A DNA stretch of 64,000 bases from an uncultured Spirochaetaceae bacterium (GCA_944389075.1 CALXLA010000002.1:1-64000), one strand, 5' to 3'. Counted from the stretch's first letter, positions 14,967-23,760 are shown. Numbers and translations: made by a program. Notes: generated by a model not told the origin, from the letters alone.

Positions 14967-16298
14967 ATGACAGCTTATTCTTTCCCTTCTGATTTCGAAT
15001 GGGGAACAGCAACTGCAAGTTATCAGGTAGAAGGTGCTGTGCATGAAGATAGCAGGAGCGATTGCATATGGGACGTTTTCTGCAGAGAACCCGGAAAGGT
15101 GTATATGGGAGCTGATGGCGGTGTTGCATGCGATCAGTATCATCGATATGAAGAGGATATAGCGCTTATTGCATCTCTGGGGTTCAAGGCATACCGCTTT
15201 TCGATTGCATGGCCCAGAGTCATTCCTGATGGAACAGGTACAGTAAATGAAGCAGGGCTTGATTACTATAAGAGACTATGCGACTGCATACATTCACATG
15301 GCATGAAGGCTATGGCAACAATCTATCACTGGGATCTTCCTGCTGTATTGCAGGAGAATGGCGGATGGGCCTGCCGCGGCATAGTAGATGTCTTCACGTC
15401 CTATGCTGAAGCATGCTTCCGCGGACTTGGTGATAAAGTAGACAGCTGGATAACAATCAATGAGCCATTCTGTATCGCTTATCTTGGATACTATGAAGGT
15501 GAACATGCCCCAGGACACAGGGATCTTCAGGAAGCCATAGCAGCTATACATCATCTGAATCTTGCTCATGGACGTACTGTGAAGCTTTATCGCTCGATGT
15601 CCCTGACAGCGCCTATCGGCATTACCTGGAACCTTTTTGTTCCGCGTCCTTTTGATAATACTCCTGAGTCGAAGAAGGCTGTAGAGTATGCCATAGCTGT
15701 GAAATCCAGAGTATTCACAGATCCTGTGCTCAAGGGAAGCTACCCAGAGCTTGTTAAGGAGCTTGGATTCAGATTCCCCGTTGAGAAAGGCGATATGGAG
15801 GATATAAGCCAACCTATCGATTTCATTGGGATTAATTACTATTCGGAAGATGCTGTCACTTATTCTGAAGACGAATTATTCAGATATAAGGTATGTCCAG
15901 ACTGGCATCCTGTCTCTGATATGGGATGGCCTGTTGTGCCCGATGGTCTTGCCAGGCTTCTTAGGTGGATAAGCAATGAGTCCGGAAACCTCCCTCTGTA
16001 TATCACAGAAAATGGAGCTGCTGAGCCTGATGTAGTATCTCCTGATGGCCGTGTCCATGATGCAGACAGAATTGATTATCTGAGGAAGCATTTCAAGGCC
16101 GTATCCAGGGTGATTGCGGAGGGCGTTAATCTCAAAGGCTATTATATCTGGTCATTCATAGATAATTTCGAATGGGCTAAGGGATATAGCAAGCGCTTCG
16201 GAATTGTCTATTGCGACTACGCGACTCTTGAGCGCATACCGAAAGACAGTGCCTATTTCGTGAAGGATGTCATTGGCGGGCTATGTGACTGGACGTGA
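14967..16298 (+). CDS. GH1 beta-glucosidase
   Basis: 443 residues from the ATG at 14967 with AGGAGGT just upstream; an in-frame ATG 36 bases earlier lacks a site. Typical GH1 features: FPSDFEWGTATASYQVEGA at the start, acid/base Glu in TINEPF, nucleophile Glu in YITENGAA, and WSFIDNFEWAKGY near the end. It hydrolyses beta-linked glucosides or related disaccharides in the cytoplasm, with no signal peptide. The position at the end of the ABC importer cluster suggests that the imported compound is a beta-glycoside whose aglycone or second sugar is an acid handled by the dehydratase. Phospho-beta-glucosidase activity is unlikely because no PTS genes are present. Confidence 0.94.
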   Translation: MTAYSFPSDFEWGTATASYQVEGAVHEDSRSDCIWDVFCREPGKVYMGADGGVACDQYHRYEEDIALIASLGFKAYRFSIAWPRVIPDGTGTVNEAGLDYYKRLCDCIHSHGMKAMATIYHWDLPAVLQENGGWACRGIVDVFTSYAEACFRGLGDKVDSWITINEPFCIAYLGYYEGEHAPGHRDLQEAIAAIHHLNLAHGRTVKLYRSMSLTAPIGITWNLFVPRPFDNTPESKKAVEYAIAVKSRVFTDPVLKGSYPELVKELGFRFPVEKGDMEDISQPIDFIGINYYSEDAVTYSEDELFRYKVCPDWHPVSDMGWPVVPDGLARLLRWISNESGNLPLYITENGAAEPDVVSPDGRVHDADRIDYLRKHFKAVSRVIAEGVNLKGYYIWSFIDNFEWAKGYSKRFGIVYCDYATLERIPKDSAYFVKDVIGGLCDWT

Positions 16299-16476
16299 TA
16301 TCTTAATGCTTCCCAGGCGCAAGATTTTTCTTAATGTGCTTTGCCTTTTGCTTCCGATGGTAAATGGCTGATGAATCCGGGAAGAGATCAGAATGAAGAT
16401 ATTGGATGCCTTTTGCAGTATGCTTACATGTGTCTGAGGCCGTATTTAGGTATGGTATTTATGTAGCATGATTATG

Positions 16477-16495
16477 CCACCGGCTTGGCCGGTGG
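16477..16495. repeat. Perfect hairpin between convergent genes
   Basis: CCACCGGC and GCCGGTGG form a perfect 8-bp stem with a 3-nt loop. No T-run follows on either strand. It lies in the 239-bp gap between the GH1 gene and the convergent YhcH-type gene; nothing else was recognised in that gap. Confidence 0.5.
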
Positions 16496-16537
16496 TTATG
16501 GATTTAATACCGATTTATGATGTTTTTTTGAAAATCA

Positions 16538-16987
16538 TTAGACTCTGTATGGTATCTTTGCAACAATTTTCCTGACATTTTCGCTATGAGTGAGGACTAG
16601 GCCAGGCGTATGAGGCTCATAAGGGAATACTATTATAAAGCTACCACTTTTGAGCGGGATATCTACACGGTCATCTACATCAAGGAATCCAATATCATTA
16701 TCATCGTCAAATGATTTTGGAAGTGAATCGATTTTCAGAAATGCGCCAAATTTCTCATTTCCATCCAACATCAGCTGTACATCCATGTAGCTTCCATGGA
16801 CTTCGGGTCTTTTCTCTATCGCAGTGGCATATTCCTGAACCATATATTTCACGGAGTTTTCTTTTGTATAATATGTCCCTACTGGAAGTTTTCTGAGATC
16901 TCTAGTCGTAAGTTCCTCATTCAACTCTTTCAAATATGGAATTGAATCATAATACAATCGTATGTTTTCGAATCTGTCATATATCAT
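16538..16987 (-). CDS. YhcH/YjgK/YiaL-family sugar-metabolism protein
   Basis: 149 residues, the usual length. Family landmarks are the His in RPEVHGSYMDVQ, the metal-binding His in FPYEPHTPG and the final KKIVAKIPY-like strand (RKIVAKIPY). These are cupin-like zinc proteins found in sialic acid, alginate and diketogulonate operons; some are anomerases or isomerases. In E. coli yiaKLMNOPQRS, YiaL is encoded beside the Ldh2-family YiaK. Here an Ldh2-family gene lies just across the GntR gene, giving a similar pairing. It is co-transcribed with the GntR regulator, 17 bp apart. Confidence 0.88.
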   Translation of the reverse strand: MIYDRFENIRLYYDSIPYLKELNEELTTRDLRKLPVGTYYTKENSVKYMVQEYATAIEKRPEVHGSYMDVQLMLDGNEKFGAFLKIDSLPKSFDDDNDIGFLDVDDRVDIPLKSGSFIIVFPYEPHTPGLVLTHSENVRKIVAKIPYRV

Positions 16988-17004
16988 TATTTGATCCTCC
17001 TATT

Positions 17005-17700
17005 TCACCTTTTCAGTTGCCTTATATTCTGTAGGCACATCTCCATTCCAGACTTCATTTGGCCTTTTATCTCATCGATAAGCCTCCTGTCATGGAGTAT
17101 TGCATAGTCAAGTATGGCTTTATGATTCTCATAGAACTTTGATGAGAATCTTTCTAAGTAGTCCTTATTTAGATTTATCGAAAGGAGTGTCTTGATTACA
17201 GGTGCAAGCGAGCACCATGCTCGGTATATCGGGCGATTGCCAGCGGCCTCGACAAACGCCATATGGAACTGCATATCGGCATCAATATAATAACTCACAT
17301 CTTCAGACCTTTGATGAATGTTCTCTTCATTCTGAGAATATTTTGATAATACATCGGCAAGAGGAACGTATGATAAGTCATTTCGTTCAAGTATGATTTC
17401 CGCAGCCTGAAGTTCAAGCAACTGACGGAACATATATGTATCCTGGATTATCTTCTCATCGATGCCTACGACGATGCATCCACCAGACTCAAGAAATTCA
17501 ATGAGTCCTTCAGATGAAAGCTCCTGAAGGGCAGATCTTACCGTTCCTCTGCTTACATCATATGAGTCAGCTATGTCCTTTTCCCTGAGCCTTGTACCAG
17601 TACTGTATTTCCCGACAATGATATCGCTTCTCATTTTGTTGACGATATCTTTTGACAGGCTTGCTTTCGAGAGCATTGCTTTCGATATATTTGTCCTCAA
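17005..17700 (-). CDS. GntR-family regulator with FCD domain
   Basis: 231 residues. The N-terminal winged helix (DIVNKMRSDIIVGKYSTGTRLREKDIADSYDVS and RGTVRSALQELSSEGLIEF) is the GntR type, and the C-terminal all-helical FCD domain holds the usual metal-binding Asp/His positions (DADMQFHMAFVEAAGN, FYENHKAILDYAI). FCD regulators usually respond to small carboxylates or sugar acids. It is divergent from the dehydrogenase-aldolase-TctBAC operon and shares a 145-bp control region with it. A perfect inverted repeat there is the probable operator, so it most likely represses both sides until its substrate is present. Confidence 0.93.
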   Translation of the reverse strand: MRTNISKAMLSKASLSKDIVNKMRSDIIVGKYSTGTRLREKDIADSYDVSRGTVRSALQELSSEGLIEFLESGGCIVVGIDEKIIQDTYMFRQLLELQAAEIILERNDLSYVPLADVLSKYSQNEENIHQRSEDVSYYIDADMQFHMAFVEAAGNRPIYRAWCSLAPVIKTLLSINLNKDYLERFSSKFYENHKAILDYAILHDRRLIDEIKGQMKSGMEMCLQNIRQLKR

Positions 17701-17774
17701 TCAGAACCTCCTTGTTAAAATCGTATGGCAATTCACAACCAATTTCAATAAAAGTTTATTCAATTGTCAATATA

Positions 17775-17800
17775 GTCAACAAAATTAAAAAATTGTTGAC
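17775..17800. promoter_or_regulatory. Inverted repeat overlapping the -35 box; probable GntR operator
   Basis: GTCAACAA (17775-17782) and TTGTTGAC (17793-17800) are perfect 8-bp inverted arms 10 bp apart. The right arm contains most of the -35 hexamer TTGACA (17796-17801), with TAATAC at 17817-17822 as a possible -10 (15-bp spacing) for the rightward operon. A second TTGACA, on the minus strand at 17765-17770, may serve the regulator gene. Location and symmetry fit binding by the adjacent FCD-type GntR protein. Confidence 0.6.
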
Positions 17801-17845
17801 AAAATTTAAAACCGGTTAATACTTGTTCATGACAGGGAGGTTGAT

Positions 17846-18877
17846 ATGGAAAGAATGATTGCCCCTCAGAAGCTGAAAGAGCTTGAGATTGGGATATTCC
17901 AGTCACTTGGTATCTTGCCAGATAATGCAAATACTCTTGCAGACTGCCTGACTCAGGCGGATTTGTGGGGAATATCAAGTCATGGAGCGATACGGGTTCC
18001 GATCTATGCAAAAAGAATAAAGGAAGGGCTTACGGATATTTCATCCGAACCTGAAGTAATTGAGGATCATCCGTCATCAGCAGTAATCAATGGAAAGAAT
18101 GCAATAGGCCCAGTAGCTGCGGAGAAGGCTATGCATATTGCAGTTGAAAAGGCTAAGAATACTGGAATAGCCTGTGTGGCGCTTGGCAATACCAATCACT
18201 TTGGCACCTGCGGACGTTATTCAGCACTTGCGCTTGAAGACAATATGATAGGTTTTGCTTCTGTGAATACAACCCCGCTGATTGCGGCGTTTGGTGGTAC
18301 AAGGAAGGCTATAGGGAATAATCCGTTCTCAATTGCGATACCTGCATCAAGGCATTTCCCGATTATCCTTGATATGGCATGCGGACCTGCACAGGGAAAG
18401 ATTGAACTTCTGCAGAAACAGGGAAAGAGAGTTCCTGATGGGTGGGCTGTCGATGCCGATGGGTATCCTACTGATGATCCTCAGAAAGCTCTTCATGGTG
18501 TGCTCCTTCCGATTGCCGGTCCAAAAGGTTCAGGACTTGCTATTTCTGTCGATATCCTCTGCGGTATTCTTTCACACGCGGGAATCGGTGCTGAGATTGG
18601 GCATCTCAATGATTCAAGGCCACAGAATCTTGGTGCATTCTTTGCTGCCATAGATATAAGTAAGTTCGTTTCAGTTGATAGATTCCTAGAACGTGTTGAT
18701 GGTTATATCGATTATGTCAAAGGAACTGGCCGTGAGGGCGAAAAAATACTGATGCCTGGTGAAATAAGCTTCATAGAAGCTGAAAAGCGTACAAAAGAAG
18801 GTATTCCTCTTCCTTCTGTTCTGATTGATGAACTCAATGAGCTTGCTGCTAAGTCTGGCATATCGACAAGGATATAG
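17846..18877 (+). CDS. Malate/L-lactate dehydrogenase family (Ldh2/ComC/YiaK-type) oxidoreductase
   Basis: 343 residues with the distinctive non-Rossmann NAD(P)-binding Ldh2 fold: SSHGAIRVPIY with a catalytic His near residue 48, GNTNHFGTCGRY with a second conserved His, IGNNPFSIAIP and PKGSGLAISVDILCG. Family members act on (S)- or (R)-sulfolactate (ComC), ureidoglycolate, 2,3-diketogulonate (YiaK) or malate. The ATG at 17846 has GGAGG at 17836-17840. It is the first gene of an operon with a second, unrelated 2-hydroxyacid dehydrogenase, so a pair of enzymes with opposite stereospecificity is plausible. The substrate is not identified. Confidence 0.92.
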   Translation: MERMIAPQKLKELEIGIFQSLGILPDNANTLADCLTQADLWGISSHGAIRVPIYAKRIKEGLTDISSEPEVIEDHPSSAVINGKNAIGPVAAEKAMHIAVEKAKNTGIACVALGNTNHFGTCGRYSALALEDNMIGFASVNTTPLIAAFGGTRKAIGNNPFSIAIPASRHFPIILDMACGPAQGKIELLQKQGKRVPDGWAVDADGYPTDDPQKALHGVLLPIAGPKGSGLAISVDILCGILSHAGIGAEIGHLNDSRPQNLGAFFAAIDISKFVSVDRFLERVDGYIDYVKGTGREGEKILMPGEISFIEAEKRTKEGIPLPSVLIDELNELAAKSGISTRI

Positions 18878-18887
18878 GAGTTAGAGT

Positions 18888-19793
18888 ATGAAGATGGTTC
18901 TTCTTAGCAGGTTATATTCTGCAGGACATATGCTTCTTGAAGGAAAGCTGGATATGAAAGAATGTTTCACCGATAATCCTTGGGAAGCAATTGATGAGAT
19001 TCGGCAAGCTGAATGCATCCTGATAGGAAATCAGCGATTCGATAGAGCATTGTTCAATGAAGCTGTATCGCTTCGTATTCTTGCAAAGCAAGGAAGTGGT
19101 ACAGATAACATAGATCTCGAAGCAGCTGCAGATAAAGGAATAACTGTCGTGACAAGCCCAGGAGCAAATGCAAAGACTGTGGCGGAACATGTCATGATGC
19201 TTATACTTGCAGCTTCCAGAAATCTGCATATGTATGACAAGAACGTTCGTCGCGGAAATTTCGGTATACGTTCCAGCTGTAATGAGTCTGGGCTTTATGG
19301 AAAGCAAATCGGTCTTATCGGTTATGGTCGCATAGGAAAGGAAGTCGCCTTGTATTCAAGGGCCTTCGGCATGAATGTCTCAGTGTATGACCCATATGTC
19401 AAGGATGCAGATGGCATATCATGTTGTAAAGACCTTGATGAGCTCTGCACAGCATCGGACATTATATCAATTCATGTTCCTCGTACTCCCGATACAGTTG
19501 GCATGATATCGGCAGAAGTAATATCAAAGATGAAGAATGGTGCTGTTCTTGTCAATTGCTCGCGCGGAGGAATAGTTGATGAGAATGCTCTTTATGATGC
19601 TTTGAGAAGCGGTAAGCTACATGCTGCTGGCATTGATGTATTTGCAAATGAGCCAGCTTCTGCCAATAATCCACTATTTTCACTTGATAATATCGTGGTT
19701 ACGCCTCATTCAGCGGCTTTGACGAAGGAAACAGCTGATGCGATGAGCATTGTGACAGCTGAAGGAATACTGAAAGCAATTCAGGAAAGATAG
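18888..19793 (+). CDS. D-isomer-specific 2-hydroxyacid dehydrogenase (SerA/phosphoglycerate dehydrogenase-like)
   Basis: 301 residues, shorter than full SerA and without an ACT domain. It has the NAD-binding motif GLIGYGRIGKEVA, the catalytic Arg in NCSRGGIVDE, Glu in GIDVFANEP and His in VTPHSAALT. The N-terminal substrate domain contains LAKQGSGTDNID. It oxidises or reduces a 2-hydroxy/2-oxo acid pair. In known sulfolactate clusters a SerA-like SlcC works with an Ldh2-type ComC to invert stereochemistry, and the same two folds sit side by side here. It follows the Ldh2-type gene by 10 bp with TAGGAGT as ribosome site. Confidence 0.92.
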   Translation: MKMVLLSRLYSAGHMLLEGKLDMKECFTDNPWEAIDEIRQAECILIGNQRFDRALFNEAVSLRILAKQGSGTDNIDLEAAADKGITVVTSPGANAKTVAEHVMMLILAASRNLHMYDKNVRRGNFGIRSSCNESGLYGKQIGLIGYGRIGKEVALYSRAFGMNVSVYDPYVKDADGISCCKDLDELCTASDIISIHVPRTPDTVGMISAEVISKMKNGAVLVNCSRGGIVDENALYDALRSGKLHAAGIDVFANEPASANNPLFSLDNIVVTPHSAALTKETADAMSIVTAEGILKAIQER

Positions 19794-19812
19794 CAAAAAG
19801 GAGGAATAATAT

Positions 19813-20613
19813 ATGGAAAAGCAATTTGAGCTTGTGGATAAGCTTTTTGAGAGACTCAGGGATGGTGAGACCCTTATAGGTACTCATGTAACATGCAATG
19901 ATCCGCTTCTTACGGAAATAATAGGGAATGCCGGTTTCGATTATCTGTGGATTGATACAGAACATACATACATAGAGAAGACTATGCTGATAAACCATCT
20001 TATCGCAGCCAGAGCCTGCCGAATTCCTGCTTTCGTTAGAATTCCATGGAATGATCAGGTTCAGGCAAAGCCTATCCTTGACATGGGGGCTGATGGAATA
20101 GTCTTTCCTATGATTAAAACCGCGGCGGATGCCGAGTACGCGATAAAGTCCTGTATGTATCCACCAGATGGATTCAGGGGATATGGTCCACGGCGATCAA
20201 CGCAGTTTGGAAAGTATTCAACCAAGGACTACATAAACGGTGTTCATAAGAAAATTGTAAAACTTATCCAGATAGAGACAAAGGAGGCCGTTGAGAATAT
20301 CGACAGTATAGTTTCTATTCCGGATCTCAGCATAATCGTCATAGGTCCGATGGATCTTTCAGGCGCGTTCGGCAAGCTTGCGCAGACAAATGATCCCGAG
20401 ATCCAGGATGTATATAGATATGTTGCAAAGAAGGGAAGGGATGCAGGTAAGCCTGTCCTTGTCTCTACCGGTAGCTATAGTGCTGAGAACATCAGGTTCT
20501 GGTCATCTATCGGAGTGAACATGATTACTATAGGCAATGAGCCAAGCTATATTAGCGAGGGGCTTTCGAGGACGCTTCAGAGTTTCAGAAGCGTAATGGC
20601 TGAAGGGAAATAG
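19813..20613 (+). CDS. HpcH/HpaI-family class II aldolase
   Basis: 266 residues. Family motifs: WIDTEHTYIE with a metal-binding or general base region, FVRIPWND, GADGIVFPMIKTAADAE, PPDGFRGYGP, QIETKEAVENID with the metal-ligand Glu and GPMDLSGAFG with the metal-ligand Asp. These enzymes split 4-hydroxy-2-oxo acids, for example 2-keto-3-deoxy sugar acids, into pyruvate and an aldehyde. With the two dehydrogenases upstream it would cleave the oxo form made by one of them. Start ATG at 19813 has AAAGGAGG. The specific substrate (ketodeoxyglucarate, ketodeoxyrhamnonate or another) cannot be told from sequence. Confidence 0.92.
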   Translation: MEKQFELVDKLFERLRDGETLIGTHVTCNDPLLTEIIGNAGFDYLWIDTEHTYIEKTMLINHLIAARACRIPAFVRIPWNDQVQAKPILDMGADGIVFPMIKTAADAEYAIKSCMYPPDGFRGYGPRRSTQFGKYSTKDYINGVHKKIVKLIQIETKEAVENIDSIVSIPDLSIIVIGPMDLSGAFGKLAQTNDPEIQDVYRYVAKKGRDAGKPVLVSTGSYSAENIRFWSSIGVNMITIGNEPSYISEGLSRTLQSFRSVMAEGK

Positions 20614-20618
20614 GTTAT

Positions 20619-21122
20619 ATGAGGAAATATAAGGATTTAATTACGGGATTGGCAGTGTTCTTCCTGTCGCTCTTCTATCTTATCAACATAAGATCCGTAA
20701 GAGTTTTCACAGGTGCTGGTGCCACTGCAATCAATGCAAGGACCATACCTCTGATAGAAGGATCGCTTCTGATGCTTCTCAGTGTGATTATGCTGATAAG
20801 ATATGGCATAAATGCAAGAAGAGGAGGCTATGTATCTGAATCTGGCAAAGAGGATTCATTGGATGGACAGCCTTTGAGGATAAGGATGGCTGTGCCTCTA
20901 ACGCTCTGTCTTCTTCTCATTTATGTACTGGCAATTGGTAGACTCGGTTTCGTGCTTACATCGATAATCTATCTTTTCTTCCAGATAATCATACTGTCGC
21001 CTAATGGAAAGATCCGTGTACCTTTTGCCGCAGTAATCGCTGTCATAGCTCCTGTGATTATCTATCTGGTTTTCGTTTATCTGCTTAATGTGCCGCTCCC
21101 ACGCGGAATCATGCCTTTCTAA
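20619..21122 (+). CDS. tctB: Tripartite tricarboxylate transporter, small membrane subunit TctB
   Basis: 167 residues with four predicted membrane helices (YKDLITGLAVFFLSLFYLI, IPLIEGSLLMLLSVIMLI, MAVPLTLCLLLIYVLAIG and a last one ending LLNVPLPRGIMPF). The ending LPRG is a recurrent feature of TctB proteins. TctB and the large TctA form the membrane part of a secondary transporter that uses the periplasmic TctC binding protein. It starts 5 bp after the aldolase stop and lies directly upstream of tctA. Confidence 0.88.
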   Translation: MRKYKDLITGLAVFFLSLFYLINIRSVRVFTGAGATAINARTIPLIEGSLLMLLSVIMLIRYGINARRGGYVSESGKEDSLDGQPLRIRMAVPLTLCLLLIYVLAIGRLGFVLTSIIYLFFQIIILSPNGKIRVPFAAVIAVIAPVIIYLVFVYLLNVPLPRGIMPF

Positions 21123-21134
21123 AGGAGGAATCAT

Positions 21135-22634
21135 ATGTTCATAGAAGGATTTTCTGCCGTATTTGGCAACCCAATGACTGTGGTCCTGATATTCTTCGGT
21201 GTTGCTGTCGGCATAGTGTTTGGTGCTATTCCAGGACTTACAGCGACAATGGCCGTGGTTATGTTCCTCCCTCTGACGTATACCATGTCACCTATTATGG
21301 GTATAGCGTTGCTTATAGCCCTTTATATAGGAGGTACATCTGGAGGATTGATATCAGCAATCCTGCTGAATATACCTGGTACACCATCATCTGTCGCGAC
21401 ATGTTTCGATGGTCGTCCTCTTGCACTTAAGGGAGAAGCGCCCAAGGCTCTTGGAATAGGTATATTCTATTCGTTTATCGGTACGATATTCGGTGTCATT
21501 GTCATGATGCTGCTTGCTCCTATCGTTGCAAATATTGCTATAATGTTCGGTCCATTTGAGTATTGTGCGCTTGCGATTTTCTCACTTTCACTCGTTATCA
21601 TGCTCACTGGCAAGGACATGATAAGAGGACTGATGGCTGCCCTTATCGGAATGATGCTTGCAACCGCAGGATTAGCTCCGATAGATTCTGCAAGAAGATT
21701 CACATTCGGAAATGCCCAGATGAATTCCGGTTTCCAGCTGCTGGCAGTGCTTATCGGTCTTTATGCAATAAGCGAAATTCTCGGCGCAGCTGAAGATGTC
21801 GGCAAGCCTCAGGCCCAGATATACAAGGGAAAGGTGAAGATAAAGGGACTTGGATTTTCGATGAATGAGTTCAGATCACAGATTTCGAATTTCCTATATA
21901 GTGCAGCAATTGGAACTGGTATCGGTATACTTCCAGGAATTGGTGGAGGAACAGCGGGAATGCTTTCCTATACATTCGTCAAGAATAAGTCAAAATATCC
22001 TGAGAAGTTTGGCACAGGAGTCATTGATGGTGTCGTTGCCTCTGAGACTTCCAATAATGCCTGTATTGGCGGTGCACTGATCCCTCTTCTTACTTTGGGA
22101 ATCCCAGGGGATGGAACTACGGCAGTGCTTCTTGGAGCTCTCATGGTCCATAATGTTGCAGCTGGTCCGCTCATTTTCCAGAAGAATGGAGCTGTTGTAT
22201 ATGCGATTTATGCTGCGATGATTATCGGAAGCATTGCCATGCTTGTCATCGAGTATGCTGGAATCAGGGGGTTCATAAAAGTTCTTGCAATTCCGAAGCA
22301 GTTCCTCCTTCCGGTAGTGATGGTTCTCTGCTTTGTCGGGGCCTTCGGTAATTCCAACAGACTTTTCGATATCTACTGCACTGTAGGCTTCGGAATCCTC
22401 GCATTCCTTATGCGCAAAGGAGGACTTCCATTCCCGCCTGTTATCCTGGGATTCATTTTAGGACCACTCTTTGAATCTAATTTCAGAAGAGCATCACAGT
22501 TTATTGCAATAGATCCCATGGCATGGACGGCTCATCCTATAGCTATTGCATTCATAGTCATAACAGTTGTGCTTCTAGCACTCAATATAAGGAAAATCAT
22601 AAAGAATTCAAAAAAGGAGGAGAAAGCAGTATGA
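21135..22634 (+). CDS. tctA: Tripartite tricarboxylate transporter, large permease TctA
   Basis: 499 residues, about 12 membrane helices. Two internal repeats each carry the family motif: GAIPGLTATMAVVMFLP near residue 28-44 and GILPGIGGGTAGMLSY near 259-274, together with the TIGIPG-like LGIPGDGTTAVLLGAL segment. This is the ion-coupled transport subunit for carboxylates delivered by TctC. An AAAGGAGG precedes the ATG. Its stop overlaps the tctC start by 4 bp. Confidence 0.95.
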   Translation: MFIEGFSAVFGNPMTVVLIFFGVAVGIVFGAIPGLTATMAVVMFLPLTYTMSPIMGIALLIALYIGGTSGGLISAILLNIPGTPSSVATCFDGRPLALKGEAPKALGIGIFYSFIGTIFGVIVMMLLAPIVANIAIMFGPFEYCALAIFSLSLVIMLTGKDMIRGLMAALIGMMLATAGLAPIDSARRFTFGNAQMNSGFQLLAVLIGLYAISEILGAAEDVGKPQAQIYKGKVKIKGLGFSMNEFRSQISNFLYSAAIGTGIGILPGIGGGTAGMLSYTFVKNKSKYPEKFGTGVIDGVVASETSNNACIGGALIPLLTLGIPGDGTTAVLLGALMVHNVAAGPLIFQKNGAVVYAIYAAMIIGSIAMLVIEYAGIRGFIKVLAIPKQFLLPVVMVLCFVGAFGNSNRLFDIYCTVGFGILAFLMRKGGLPFPPVILGFILGPLFESNFRRASQFIAIDPMAWTAHPIAIAFIVITVVLLALNIRKIIKNSKKEEKAV

Positions 22635-23608
22635 GGAAGGTATTTGTATTCACGCTTGCCATCGCAATTGCTTTGTCAGGGGTTTGGGCAGGAGGTGCCA
22701 GCGAGGCAGCCCCAGTAGATCCATCGGCGTGGCCATCAAAGCCAGTCAATATCGTTGTTACCTCGAGTGCAGGTGGTGATGGTGACTACTTCATGAGGAC
22801 TCTAAGCGTTCCGCTTGAAGAGGAACTCGGCGTTCCAGTCGTCATAACGAACCTTGCAGGTGGTAATGGTACGATTGGTATGGATGAACTTATGAACAAG
22901 GAACCTGATGGGTATACGTTCTATGTAAACAATACATGTGCTCTTGCAGCCAATCAGCTTACAGGTCTTGCAGATTATGACTGGTCCGTATCGGATCCTG
23001 TCGCTGTATTCGCCAAGCACAGCGGAGAGATGCTGTGGGTAAGAAGTGATTCTCCATATAACACTGTTGAAGAGCTTATCGAGGCGTCAAAGGCTGATCC
23101 TGGCAAGTTTACCATAGGAGTAAGTCTTGGAGGCTCTGTATATGTAGCATCGCTTATGCTTCAGAATGCAGGTGCAGAATTATCAATAGTTGATGCGAAT
23201 GATGGTGCAGAGCGTATCATCGCGCTTCTTGGCGGTCAGGTGGATTGCTGTATTGCAGGATACGGTATCGGAAAAGAATACATTGAGAGCGGAGCATTGA
23301 GACCTCTGTGTACTCTGATGGCTAATCGTTCAGCAGCTCTCCCTGATGTCCCGACCGCAGATGAGTCAGGTGCTCCTGGACTTATCATCAATAATCTGTT
23401 CGTTATCCTGGCACCGAAGGGCACGAACCCTGAGATTATTGAGAAGTTCAATGCAGCTATATGCAAAGTGGTGAATGAGAATGAATCCTATAGGGAGAGT
23501 GTCTATCAGTACAGCGGTCAGGAAGCCTATGCCCTGAGCGTGGATGACACGATTGCAGCTCTGGAGGAGACGAAGAATCAGTTCATGGCGTATAGTGATC
23601 TTGTCTGA
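22631..23608 (+). CDS. tctC: Tripartite tricarboxylate transporter, periplasmic binding protein TctC (Bug family)
   Basis: 325 residues from the ATG at 22631, which overlaps the tctA TGA as ATGA and has AAAAAGGAGG upstream. A signal peptide (VFVFTLAIAIALSGVWAGGASEA) precedes the Bug-type solute-binding fold: WPSKPVNIVVTSSAGGDGDYFMR (binding loop), NLAGGNGTIGMDEL, ANQLTGLADYDW, PGKFTIGVSLGG and DVPTADESGAPG. These proteins bind mono- to tricarboxylates. The gene order B-A-C differs from the more common C-B-A. Confidence 0.92.
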   Translation: MRKVFVFTLAIAIALSGVWAGGASEAAPVDPSAWPSKPVNIVVTSSAGGDGDYFMRTLSVPLEEELGVPVVITNLAGGNGTIGMDELMNKEPDGYTFYVNNTCALAANQLTGLADYDWSVSDPVAVFAKHSGEMLWVRSDSPYNTVEELIEASKADPGKFTIGVSLGGSVYVASLMLQNAGAELSIVDANDGAERIIALLGGQVDCCIAGYGIGKEYIESGALRPLCTLMANRSAALPDVPTADESGAPGLIINNLFVILAPKGTNPEIIEKFNAAICKVVNENESYRESVYQYSGQEAYALSVDDTIAALEETKNQFMAYSDLV

Positions 23609-23626
23609 TATTTTTTCTGAAGTTTA

Positions 23627-23650
23627 GATGCCCGTATTCATGCGGGCATC
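23627..23650. terminator. Hairpin after the tctBAC operon
   Basis: GATGCCCG (23627-23634) and CGGGCATC (23643-23650) form an 8-bp perfect stem 18 bp after the tctC stop. The following GATTCATG is not T-rich, so it is either a weak terminator or a 3'-end stabiliser. Confidence 0.5.
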
Positions 23651-23760
23651 GATTCATGTGCTTTCAATGCTTGCTCTGTTTTTCTGATTTCCCCTACCAA
23701 TTACTTCGATTAGATATTCTAGGCTTGCATTTACAGAGAATTTTGATTTTTTCTGAATAT

